Both the position numbers and the translations under genes were made by a program. A DNA stretch of 64,000 nt from Sarcophilus harrisii (lineage: Eukaryota; Chordata; Mammalia; Dasyuromorphia; Dasyuridae). Below the pieces are notes generated by a model. It saw only the letters and a program-made list of their open reading frames with translations, was not told the DNA's origin and ran no database searches. Of the stretch, positions 22,154-32,583 are shown one piece after another. Location: NCBI RefSeq assembly GCF_902635505.1, contig NC_045432.1, positions 8,553,275 to 8,617,274 of the forward strand, read 5' to 3'. Positions within the stretch are counted from its first letter, which is position 1. Every line of letters begins with the position of its first letter.

Positions 22154-22499
22154 CTTTGTGTTGAGAAGTCAGGCTGCAGGGGGCTGAGAAGGGAGGGACA
22201 ACAGGGGATTCTTGTCTGGAGTCAGCAATGAGTGAAATTCCTCTTAGAGTTTATCTCAGTCCTCACACAATTGTCTGGATAAGAAAATGGCAGCTGGAGA
22301 GGAAACCCTTGAAAGAGACCCCTTTGGGGGCGCCCTGCCTGTTGGGGGCTTCCACCTGTCTACTCTCTTAATTCAGAGTCAGTGTCAGGATGGAATAAGC
22401 TACTGGGTGATCATTGGACAATTAATAACAATAGGTTTATTTTGCGATACCACAGCATAAAAATGCAACAATGATATAGTGACACAGCTTCTCTGGACA
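22154..22499. other. Non-coding, nothing recognised
   Basis: Short stretch right of the class II ERV. No gene or known repeat recognised. Confidence 0.4.
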
Positions 22500-22745
22500 C
22501 AGCCCCTCTTTATGGTTAGCTAGATGGAGGAAGTAAGTAGAAAACATACATAAAAGACTTGAAGGAGAGGTTTTGCTCAGGGTGGAGGGCACAGTTCAAT
22601 GGCAAGGATACTAGGATATGGAGTTCCAGGAGCCACATTGGGGTCTCAGCTCTTCTGCTGCTAGAAACATACATCTAGAGTCTCCCTCAGACACTTTTTC
22701 AGTCTTACAATGAATTGTGCTGATTTATTTTTACTGTTTAATAAA
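22500..22745. repeat. Duplicated marker block, copy 1
   Basis: Aligns with 41340-41580 in the same orientation: 'acatacataaaagacttgaagg' versus 'acacacataagagatctgaagg', followed by shared 'ttcaatggcaag', 'atatggagt' and 'catctagagtctccctcag' blocks. It lies between the BTB copy and the paralogous unit in both halves of the window, so it is part of the segmental duplication. Confidence 0.75.
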
Positions 22746-22829
22746 TAGAATTCATCATGTCACATGGCTGTCTGGGAGAGAGAGAGGGTTGAGATAGGTA
22801 GAATAAGTACAGTGATGGATGTTGCACCA

Positions 22830-23520
22830 AAAAAAATTATTGTTTTAAAAAGAAAGAAATTATAATGAAATATATATATAAAGAAGTGAAAATTTAAGAA
22901 TTATTGGACAGCCTAAAAGTTATGTCATGCCAAAGAGTCTAGATATAAGATACCAAGAAATCCAATAAGAAAGCAATCTAGACTTCTCAGAACCAGAAAG
23001 CAAAGAAGAAAGGGAAAGAATATATATAGGTCATCCCCAGAAAAGATCCTCAAAAATGAAATCTCCCAGCATAATTACATCCAAAATCCCAAGTTAATAG
23101 ATCATCAAACAGCTGCCAGCAGGATTTAAAAAAGCATTCAAATATCATAGTTAGGAGCCACAGTTAGGAATATAGAGGATTTTCACCCTTTTCCCTAAAA
23201 AAGTTTAAAGTTAAAATATAATATTCTCGATTGCAAAGAATATTATCACTTATAATGAAAATAACTTATCCAACCAAACAATATAATCTCCCAAAGGAAA
23301 TTGTGGATTTATATTGAAATAATGGACTTTTAAAACATTCCTGATGAAAAGCCTAGAGCCTAGAGCTGGTAGAAACTTTGAGGTGTAAACACAGCGTTCA
23401 ATGGAAGACAGACAATGTTCAGAGGGGAAAACATGTCTATAATGACTTCTCATCAATGAGCAACTCCCAAGCATCATCGTGCTAATGTAGAGATCTCAGG
23501 AGAGTGGAAGGTGAACTCCA
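22830..23520 (+). mobile_element. L1 LINE ORF1 fragment
   Basis: Diverged plus-strand L1 ORF1 sequence. It starts near 'attattggacagcctaaaag' (counterpart of the ORF1 'LKIIGLPE' region) and includes 'ggagccacagttaggaatat' and 'cattcctgatgaaaagcc' from the ORF1 end, as also seen at 42550-42640. Confidence 0.7.
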
Positions 23521-23639
23521 ACAGAGAGAGAGAGACCTGGATTTTTTGATCTAAAGAGAATTTATGGATCCTGGATGAGGTGGGGAGGGGGGGAAGAGAA
23601 GACCACCGGAGAAACAAAAAGAGATGTCTTAACTTTTAT

Positions 23640-25690
23640 GGACCCAGCCAATCCAACAAGCATTTATTAAGTGCCTGCTGTGTATATGCCAGGGACTGTG
23701 ATCAAGTAGAAATCCTTTGTAGTTTTCATTTTCTGCCAGATAAAAATAAAGTCTGTCCTATATTTTCATATTATTATAGTGATTTGTCACATGAACTTGA
23801 CGTCCTTTATCTTTACTTTGTGGACAATTAAAAGTCAAATTCATATGTCCCCTGGGGAAACCATAGCTTCTTGGTAAATGCTATTCTGGGATCCCAAATT
23901 GTATTCTGGAAAGAACTTCAGCTACCATGGAGTCAGAAGTCCTGAGTTCAAATAGTGGTTCTAAGAATTAGTACTTGTGTGATTCTGGCAACCGACTTGT
24001 TGTGGAGACTCAGTTTCTTCCCTCCTGGATTCAGGGAGATCAATGAGGTTGTACAATACAAATGTACAATACACAAAGTGTCTGTATGTATACATGTGGG
24101 GATGCCCTGATACTTTGTAGACCCTGGTGACTTGGATTTGCTTCCCCCTGCCAGTCCAGAACAAAGCTCTGAATAAGGCTCCCCCATTCCTCCCACTGAG
24201 GGATCATATTGGATGCCTGATAAAGAGTGCCCTCAACTCAGGATTCCAGGTATCCATGACAACAACCAGTCACTATGGAAACGAATGATTGGAACCAGCT
24301 GCTGCTTCTGTGCTGGACACTAAAATTTGCCTTTACAAATGTAATGTTTCATCAATGGTGAGCTGGCTGACTTAATCTTGATTTCCATGGGAAAAGGGAT
24401 GACCCTGATTAGACTCGGTGCCCATTCAACAAGCCAGGGAAAGCATCCTGGTGTCAATAGATTTGGCTTTTTGATACAGGGGGCTTCAAATGTTGTTTGT
24501 GCCTTCACATTTACATTCATTAAATGTCTCAATTTCACAACAATTTGCAGGGATTGAGCCAAGCCAGCTAGCAGCAGTCACTCATACGGTGGCAGAGTGT
24601 AAGCTCTGCTGGAGTTATATAAGCTCATTTGTACTACCTGGCAAATGAAGAATTCCTTTTTGCTTTTTAAATTAATGTTTTATTGTAGATCTATTTTGCC
24701 CCTACGAACATAAGGTTCTGCCAGGAGTCAAATGGTGGACAGAAGAGTTTGGCCTTAGTTAGTTTGGAAAGATGAAATTTGTCTGGCAACTATAACAATA
24801 GAAGATCTCAGTTCCAATTCCTTACTGGGAAGATCTCTAGCATAAAGTAAGTGAATTTAAGCAAATAACCTTCCAGCAGTGATATTCATTGTTCTGAAGT
24901 CCCTCACAGTGCTGTCTGTATGTTGAGAAAAAGTATATACTTCAGTGCTCACTCTAGAGGACAGCATTTTTCCATCATGAGTTCTGTGGAACTGTCTTAA
25001 TTATATTGAATCATATGTTACAGCTGGAAGAAGGGAAATTGTTCACTGCTAGTAATTGTGTATTTATATTAACTGTATGTGAATTTATACCCAGCAGAGT
25101 GCCACCACTCAACTTTTCTGCCAGTGCTCCCATGCCCCAGCTCTGGTGCAGGAAGCCATGAATTCCTGTTCCATTATGACCTTTATGCCTATTTGAAAGG
25201 AATGGTGGTAATAGGGGAATTCCCTCCAGACTCCCAACTCTGCAAGCCTTGATGTACTCTAGGGACTCTTAGGCTTTGTCATTTCCCTTACCATAGGCAA
25301 CCATAGTGGCTCTGGCCTTTTCAGCCAACCTGAAAGTGACCGAATTTCACATGGACATTTTTCTCCACAATTAGAGGAGGAGCTCCTTGAGAACAGACTC
25401 TCTTTATCTATGTGTAAGCCCCTTGTAATCATTGTTCTTGACACATAGTAAGCACTTAACCAATTCTTTTCATTCATTTATTCTTTCATTATCCAAATAA
25501 ACTACTACAGTTTAAAAGCTTGTGAGCCCATGTGCTTGTCAAGAAAATTTGTACTGCTGGTGGAAGTGGATTTCCATACTGCCTGGTGGTGTAGGAGAAT
25601 AAGTCACAGACATGAAAAGCCTTTAAAGATCTCTGTATCCTTCATTGTAAGATGGAGCTTCTGACCAAATATTATTTGTCTATGGATTTG
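23640..25690 (+). repeat. Paralogous non-coding unit, copy B (most complete)
   Basis: Aligns with 9840-10345 (copy A) and with 50280-51600 plus 61765-62490 (copy C). It starts with MIR-like sequence (to ~24010), then single-copy-looking DNA, then L2 3' sequence (25330-25490). No open frame is conserved between copies. It contains a degenerate pair of RFX/X-box-like motifs at 24250-24282 that are better preserved in copy C. Confidence 0.85.
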
Positions 25691-25729
25691 ATGTGTGACA
25701 GAGAAAACTCATCTGCTAAAAATCCAGTT

Positions 25730-26965
25730 TGCTATCTGCTTCTGTTTTATGGGAAAGTTTATCCCATTCACATTCACAGATAAAATTACTAACTGCATTT
25801 CATAACATCTTATTTTCTCCAACTCATACTTTTCTTTCCCCCTTTCTACCTCAACAATGTTTGTCTTCTGACCATCACCTCCTTAAATCTGCCATTACCT
25901 TTTTTTGCCCTTTGTCCTTTCTTATCCCTTTCCCCTTCTACTACTGTTTTCCTCTTTTTACCTTCCTTCTTTTTACCTTTTCCCTGTATTACCTACCATT
26001 TTTCTTTTCCCTTTCTCCTCCTACTCCCCTATAGAATGCAACAAGCTTTTATATTAAAATAATTATTTCTGATATTCTCTCTAAGCCAAATATGATGAGA
26101 GTAAGATTCACACAATGCTCATCCCCCTGTCTTTTTTCTGTCAACTTTAATAGGCCTTTTTTTTGCCTCTTCATGTGATGTAATTTATCCCATTTTACCT
26201 CCTCTTTCCTCTTATTCCAGTATAATTCCTTTTCTACCTGTAGCTTCTTTTTTATATTATCACAGTAAGATCAAATTATACATACCACTAACAAAAATAC
26301 AATTCTTAAGAATTAAATGTCATCTTACCATATAAGGAAGTAAACAGCTAAACATTTAAAAGGGTTTTTTTTTTCTTCCCTTTCTACTTATTATGCTTCT
26401 CTGGTTTTTTATATTTAAAGATCAAATTTTCTGTGCAGTACTGATCTTTTCATCAAAAATAAATGAAAATCCCCTATTTTATTGTATGTCTATGTTTTCC
26501 CCTGGGAAAAATGATTAATTTTTTCTGGACAGTAGATTTGTGCCTACAGTCCAACTTCTTTTGCCCTCCGGAGTATCATATTCTAAGCCCTTTGATCCAC
26601 AAATGTGGAAGTTGATGGGTCTGGAGTAATCCTGACTGTGGCTCCTTGATATTTGAATTATTTCTTTCTAGCTACATGCAACATTTTCTCCTTAATCTGA
26701 TAAATTCTGAATTTACATACAATATTCCTTGGAATTTTTATTTTTGTGTCTCTTCAGGAGATGACTGTTGGAGTCTTTCAATTTCTATTTTACCCTCTTG
26801 TTTTGGTACATCAGCACAGTTTTCCTTGATGATTTCTTGAAAGATGTTGTCTAAATTCTTTTTGTATTTTTAATGGTATTAAGGGAGTCCAATAATTCTT
26901 AGATTTTTTTTTGGTTTTGTTTGACTGTCTTGATGTCTCCTTCGGTCATTTATTTACATTTGTTC
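25730..26965 (-). mobile_element. L1 LINE, ORF1 to start of ORF2, antisense
   Basis: Read on the minus strand the segment runs from ORF1 (coiled-coil/RRM region near 26880) through the ORF1 end and the intergenic region to the start of ORF2 near 25730. The same part of L1 lies at 60240-61615 in the same orientation. Many stops; dead. It abuts a plus-strand L1 at ~26980. Confidence 0.8.
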
Positions 26966-26979
26966 AGTGTTCAACCCCA

Positions 26980-28873
26980 GAGATTCTACTAAAAAGCTAT
27001 TAGAAATAATCCACAACTTAAGCAAAGTTGCAGGATACAAAATAAACCCACAAGAGTCATCAGCATTTTTATATATCACTAATAAAATCCAACAGTTAGA
27101 GATAGTAAGAGAAATTCCATTTAAAGTAACTGCCGATAATATAAAACATTTGGGAATCTATCTGCCAAGGGAAAGTCAGGAACTATATGAGCAAAACTGC
27201 AAAACACTTTCCACACAAAGTCAGATCTAAACAATTGGGAAAATATTAAGTGCTCCTGGATAGGCTGAGCAAATATAAGAAAGATGACAATACTACCTAA
27301 ACTAATCTATTTAATCTATACCAATTAGACTCCCCAAAACCAATTTTAATGGCCTAGAAAAAAAACAACAAAATTCATCTGGAAGAACAAAAGGTCAAGA
27401 TTTTCAAGGGAACTAATGAAAAAAAAAATCAAATAAAGGTGGCCTCACTGTACCTGATCTAAAACTATATTAAAAAGCAGCAGTCACCAAAACCAGTCAG
27501 TACTGGCTAAGAAACAGATTAGTTGAGCAGTAGAATAGGTTAGGTTCACAGGACAAAATAGCAAATAACTATAGCAAACTAGTGTTTGACATACCCAAAG
27601 ACCCCTGACTTTTGGGATAAGAATTCACTATTTCACAAAAACTATTGGGAAAACTGCAAATTAGTATGGCAGAAACTAGGGATTCAGCCACACTTAACAC
27701 CATACACCAAGATAAGGTCAAAATGGATTCATGATCTTGGTATAAAGAATGAGATTATAAATAAATTAGAAGAACATAGGATAGCTTACCTCTCAGACTT
27801 GTGGTGGAGGAAGGAATTTGTGACCAAAGAAGGACTAGTGTCATTATTGAACACAAAATAGAAAATTTTGATTATATCAAGTTAAAAAGCTTTTGTACAA
27901 ACAAAACTAATGCAGACAAGATTAGAAGGGAAGCAATAAAGTGGGAAAATATTTTTATAGCTAAAGGTTCTGATGAAGGCCTCATTTTCAAAATATATAC
28001 ACAACTGACTTTAATTTATAAGAAATCAAGTCATTCCCCAATTGATAAATGGTCAAAGGATAAGAACAGACAATTTTTGGAAACTAATTCTAGCCATATG
28101 AAAAGATGCTCCAAATCATTTTTGATCAGAGAAATGAAAATTAAGACAACTCTGAGATACTTCACACCTCTCAGATTGCCTAGAATGACAGGAAAAGAGA
28201 ATGATGAATGTTGGATGGGATGTGGGAAAACTGGGACACTGATATGTCATAGGTGTATTCTGGAGAATACATTCTGGAGAGCAATTTGGAACTACGCACA
28301 AAAAATTATCAAACTGTGCATACCCTTTGATCCAGTAGTGTTACTACTGGGCTCATATCGCAAAGAGATCTTAAAGAAGGGAAAGGGACCCATATGTGCA
28401 AAAATGTTTGTGGCATCCCTTTTTGTAGTGGCTAGAAAGTGGAACTTGAATGGATGCCCATCAATTGGAGAATGGCTGAATAAGTTGTGGTATATGAATG
28501 TTATGGAATATTATTGGTCTGTAAGAAATGACCAACAGGATGATTTCAGAAAGGCCTGGAGAGACTTATATGAACTGATACTGAGTGAAATGAGCAGAAC
28601 CAGGAGATCATTATACACTTCAATAACAATACTATATGATGATCCGTTTTGGTGGATGTGACTCTCTTCAACAATAAAATGAACCAAATCGGTTCCAATT
28701 GCTCGATAATAAAGAGAACCAGCTATACCCAGTGAAAGAACTCTGGGAAATTAGTGTGAACTACAACATAGCATTTCCAATCCTTTTGTTTTTGTTCATG
28801 TGCATTTTTGTTTTCCTTCTCAAGTTATTTTTACCTTATTTCTAAGTCCGAATTTTCTTGTGCAGCAAAATAA

Positions 28874-28922
<49 letters not shown>

Positions 28923-29105
28923 TACACATTGGGTTTAACATATACTTTAAGATATTTAACGTATATTAGTGTACCTGCCATCTAGGGGAGGAGGTGGGAG
29001 GAAGGAAAGAAAAAGTTGGAAGAGAAGGTTTTGCAAGGGTCAATGCTGAAAAATTCCCCTTGTGTATATCTTGTAAATAAAAAGCTATAATAATAAAATA
29101 AATAA
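26980..29105 (+). mobile_element. L1 LINE, ORF2 C-terminal half and 3' UTR
   Basis: The longest L1 3' portion here. Residues encoded at 27586-28661 match the L1 ORF2 C-terminal region (TPKTPDFWDKNSLF..., KSSHSPIDKWSKDKNRQFLE, then the C-terminal KMFVASLFVVARKWN block) in two open stretches of 91 and 286 residues, so it is split by a frameshift near 27830. The 3' UTR has a (TA)n(CA)n microsatellite (28878-28925) and an AATAAA-rich tail ending at about 29105. 5'-truncated. Confidence 0.92.
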
Positions 29106-29874
29106 ATAGACAATGATTGTTTTGTGATAAGAATATACCAGACTGTCTGTATTAATGTTTTGTATTCCGTTATGAAACTGCAATTTTTTCTTAATGCGAA
29201 GTAGTAGTGGGGAAAGAATTAGCATTTAATGTGGACAACAAAAACATCTCCAACTCTCCCACCCCCAGTTAAAGCTTTGATTTTAGACCCAGAAGTATAT
29301 TAAAACATATCAATGAAAAGTAAATTTAAAGTTTAAGCAGGAGGAACAAAAACCTTTAGAAAAGGGTGGGTATTTAAGATTATCATCAGTTATTTTGAAG
29401 GTAGTCTTTAGTTTTTGATGCTTCTCTTATATTCACAATTTTCAAATAAGGATTAGACTCCTCAAATTTAAACTCTTTTAAATGATCATAATATAGTTAA
29501 TGATACTTCGACATTCTCCCCACTACCTCACTCCCTGTGAAAAGATACAACATACCATGATGCCTAGCAGGTTTATATTTTTTCTGATTTTGTTAATAAT
29601 ATAAACAAATCTCACTTTAGAAGCTTCATGTCTAAGAACAAATAAAGGGGAAAGTTTTAATTTAGGAACAGACTGTGTATCACTGTAGTAAAGAAAGCAC
29701 AGACACATAACAATATGACTAGATGTCAATTTAATTTGAGTAATCTCAAAACAATTTTTCTATCCTGTGGGGAGAAAGCAAATCACAGGTGAGACACAGG
29801 ACATCAAAGTTAAAAAAAATTCTAGGAAAAGAGACTTTTAAAGTTAACAGAAATGGTTGAAAGTGCATGAAAGT

Positions 29875-30345
29875 TCATGAAAACAACTTCTCTCGGGCTC
29901 CCTCCATGTTTACACCAAATTCATCTAAGAATTTCAGAATTTCTCCAGAATTTTCTAAGGAGATTTTGGATAGGAGAAAAGAGCAGCAGAAATTCACCAC
30001 TTCTTTAAGTTTAATATTGATGGCACCCTGCAGGATTTCATAAACTGTATTCATGCTCAATTCTATGTATCCAAAATACATGAATTTTAGGAGATGGTTG
30101 AAGGCTGTAGCAGTCAGATCATGCAAAGGAATGGGCTTCTGCTCTCCCTCCTGGCTCTCAGTTGTGAACATTTTCTTAAAGTAGTCACTCTGGGTGGCAA
30201 GGAGCACTTTATGGGCCCGGAATTGCTGCTCATCAATAACTAGGGTGACATCAAGAAGCAATCCCCGGTCATACAGTGCTCTGAAGCCAGCAGAGACACT
30301 GGCGTCATGGTTGGAGGAAGTAAACCGTTGCACGTCCCCCTCCAT
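29875..30345 (-). CDS. KLHL-like BTB/POZ protein, BTB-only (copy B)
   Basis: A 156-residue open frame, same length and ends as copy A (4224-4694), with seven residue differences: P18S, L21F, E26D, G27R, I85L, K106Q and I144V. The BTB core strand/helix, the 'YFKKMFTTE' segment and the start of a BACK-like region are intact. All seven nucleotide differences over 471 bp change an amino acid; I found no silent difference. G27R and E26D fall at the start of the BTB domain. The coding-exon acceptor (ctgttcctctcacag) is conserved, and so is the leader-exon donor. Known relatives are Cullin-3 adaptors with kelch repeats; none follow here. Whether it is expressed is unknown: its upstream region has lost the ETS and YY1 sites of copy A. 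Confidence 0.78.
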   Translation of the reverse strand: MEGDVQRFTSSNHDASVSAGFRALYDRGLLLDVTLVIDEQQFRAHKVLLATQSDYFKKMFTTESQEGEQKPIPLHDLTATAFNHLLKFMYFGYIELSMNTVYEILQGAINIKLKEVVNFCCSFLLSKISLENSGEILKFLDEFGVNMEGAREKLFS

Positions 30346-30489
30346 GAGTCACCTTGCTGGTCTTGGTCCAGTTACGACTGGGCTGGCGTCTGTGAGAGGA
30401 ACAGCACCTCCGCCACTGGTATTAATCAGCGTCCCTGTATTGAATCAAAAAGAGAAGAGCCAGGGATATATAGGCCATGAGGACTGAAC

Positions 30490-30660
30490 TCTTCTCTTTC
30501 TCCTCATCTTCCCTTTTCCTCTTATTCTTCCTCCTCCTCCTCTTCTTCCTCCTCCCACTTCCCCCTGCTCTTCCTCCCCTCACCCTCCTCTTCCTTCTCT
30601 CTCTTCCTCCTCCTCCTCTTCCTCCCTCTTCCTCCTTTTCCTCCTTCTCCTCCTTTCTAG
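30490..30660. repeat. Polypyrimidine (CCT/CTT)n tract in BTB intron B
   Basis: The counterpart of 4843-5005, with the same strand bias but a different unit order and length, so the tract has been evolving separately in each copy. Confidence 0.85.
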
Positions 30661-31159
30661 AAACAATCCTTCCTCCAGGACACAGTGGGGGCACTTTGAG
30701 GAGGCCAGAGTAGGAAGAACCTGCTCCCTGGCTGCTGAGGTGACTTCCCTCAGGCCCAGCCCCAGCACCACCATCTTTCTTTTTGGAGGTGAAAAGTCTA
30801 ATGGCTGACAGATAGAATGGGGCAAATTACTGCACTTAAAAGAGGCAAGAGAAAGCCTGGATGGGCCGGAAGCCCTAGGCACGGTCAGGAACACGCAGGT
30901 ACCCGCACACGCACACAGGCAGCCCCACCCCCACCCCCCACCACATACACCAGGTGCTGATACTCCCAGGACCTTTTACCCCCTCTTACACACATCCTGC
31001 TCAAAGGGAAACCAACTGGGGAGGGGATGGCTTCATAAAAAGTTGGGGGTGGGAAGGCAGAGAAGAGAGAACAAATAGAGGGGCTAAGGTAAAAGCAGGG
31101 GAAGGGGCACTTACCTCCCTCCCAGACACTGAGGCACTAGTAGGACCGTTAGGATCGTC

Positions 31160-31445
31160 AGCCTTGAAGATGGTGGTAAGATGGACCTAATGGAGGGGAG
31201 GGAAGGGGAGAAAAGGCTGAAGGGGAGGGAACCGCACCACAGGGGCAGGGAGGGGCACCCAGACCCTCCACTCAGACCTCCAGCTGCTCTGGGCCCCACA
31301 CACCCTCCACTGGAGACAAGACTAGGAGCTAACGGAAGGTTGGAGGGGTGGTCATTGTGACATCACCACAGAGCTGTGCTAGCTTCCCAGAGGAGAGAAT
31401 GAAGGGAAAAGGGAGGGGAGGGGGCTCTGTGACATCAGGTCCAGA
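31160..31445 (-). promoter_or_regulatory. Decayed promoter region of BTB gene B
   Basis: Aligned with the copy A promoter. Both CRE-like TGACATCA sites are kept (31358-31365 and 31430-31437). The ETS palindrome has become 'cttcccagagg', the YY1-type site 'gaagatggcg' has become 'gaagatggtg' (31166-31175), and the first-exon donor CAG|GTGAGG is replaced by CAGTGGAGG. The leader-exon donor GTAAGT at ~31109-31114 survives. Confidence 0.45.
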
Positions 31446-31510
31446 GCAGTAACTGAAAACTCCATGTTTTAATTGTGGGACAAAAAGTAAGCCATAGACA
31501 ATAATCAATA

Positions 31511-32156
31511 TGATGAGGTCTAGATATGGGGTACCTAAATGAAATTAGGGTTTAAGTGAGGTCTAGTGCAGGGTATAGAGTTAAATGAAGTCTAGTAGCA
31601 GCACAAGAGTCCCCAATAAAGGAATTTATTGGCCCAAAAAGCTAGATTGATAAAAGAGGTTTATTATGGGGTTGGGAAGTAAGGTTAAGGAAAAAGGTAA
31701 AGGTAAAGGGCACCAACACAGAGTTCCAGTGGACAGAGGGTCCTGGCATGCCAGGCATAAGGCTGGCATGTTTGGAACCTCTGCAAAGAAGAAGTCCCAG
31801 CTTGGCCCCTTTTATAATGGGAGATTTAGCTAGAGGGGCCTGTGGGTATAGCCGCAAGTTGTCTCAGATCTGGGTGGGGCTGGGACAGGTCAGGATCGTC
31901 TATTGGAATTCAAAGGGACCAGCATTTGTGAATCAAAAGGTCCTTGATTGATAATTACATCAAGTAGGAGGGGTTGGGAATCAGAGAGAAAGGAATCTTA
32001 AAGGGACCACACCTGCATCAAATACTTTTCCCCCCTGAGGCAATTGGGGTTAAGTGACTTGCCAAGGGTCACACAGCAAGGAAGTGTTAAGTGTTTGAGG
32101 GCATAGTTGAACTCGGGTCCTCCTGACTTCCCACTGCAACACCTACCTATCCCGAA
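31511..32156 (-). mobile_element. LTR joined to a SINE, inserted in duplicon copy B
   Basis: Copy A lacks this block, so its limits are set by the paralogue. About 31511-32020 is an LTR in minus orientation (TATA-like 'cttttata' near 31808; polyadenylation signal region near 31618) of the family at 56240-56790. About 32028-32152 is a minus-strand marsupial SINE ('gaggcaattggggttaagtgacttgcc', 'gaactcgggtcctcctgactt'). The flanks are 'atcaata' and 'atcaaca', a likely target duplication enclosing both parts. Confidence 0.75.
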
Positions 32157-32412
32157 CATCAACACCTTTCTTAGAGAGATTTCTAACAGTGAAACGACAT
32201 ATCCAAAATGGGGAAATGCAATTAAAGCAGTCCTTAGAGAAATTGTCTTTTTCTAAAGGTTTACTTCAACAAAACATAAGTAAAACTGATAAAGGAACTG
32301 AGCTGAAAATAAAAATAAATTTTAAAAGAATAATTAAACATCTTTAATTATTTTTTTTTTAATGGACCTACAGAAAAACAAAGGTAAGAATAATGACATT
32401 GAAAGTAAAAAA

Positions 32413-32547
32413 ACATGGGGGCAGCTAGGTGGTGTATTGGATAAAGCACCAGCCCTGAAGTCAGGAGGACCTGAGTTTAAATCTGGCTTCAAAAAGTTAC
32501 TACTTCTTAGCTGAGTGACCCTGGGCAAGTCACTTAACCTCAATTGA
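32413..32547 (+). mobile_element. tRNA-derived marsupial SINE
   Basis: Starts 'gggggcagctaggtgg', with A-box-like and B-box-like promoter elements and 'gtgaccctgggcaagtcac'. An AT-rich tail follows. It lies at the boundary between duplicon copy B and the class II ERV. Confidence 0.9.
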
Positions 32548-32583
32548 ATAGGAATAAATATAATATAATATATAATAATATAC

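Larger units (their letters stand above)
29108..32412. repeat. Segmental duplication, copy B (BTB gene unit)
   Basis: Collinear with 3451-6125. It begins immediately after the L1 tail at 29105. It carries an extra LTR/SINE block (31511-32156), after which homology resumes ('tttcttagagagatttctaacag'). A SINE follows at 32413. The alignment differs at 8-15% of positions except across the BTB coding exon. Confidence 0.93.

Noticed and set aside
27801-28661. 286-residue open frame
   Set aside because: It is the C-terminal part of L1 ORF2, not a host gene.
28878-28925. Alternating (TA)n(CA)n run resembling a CRISPR-like or satellite array
   Set aside because: A plain microsatellite in an L1 3' UTR. 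No spaced repeat array of CRISPR type was seen in the window.
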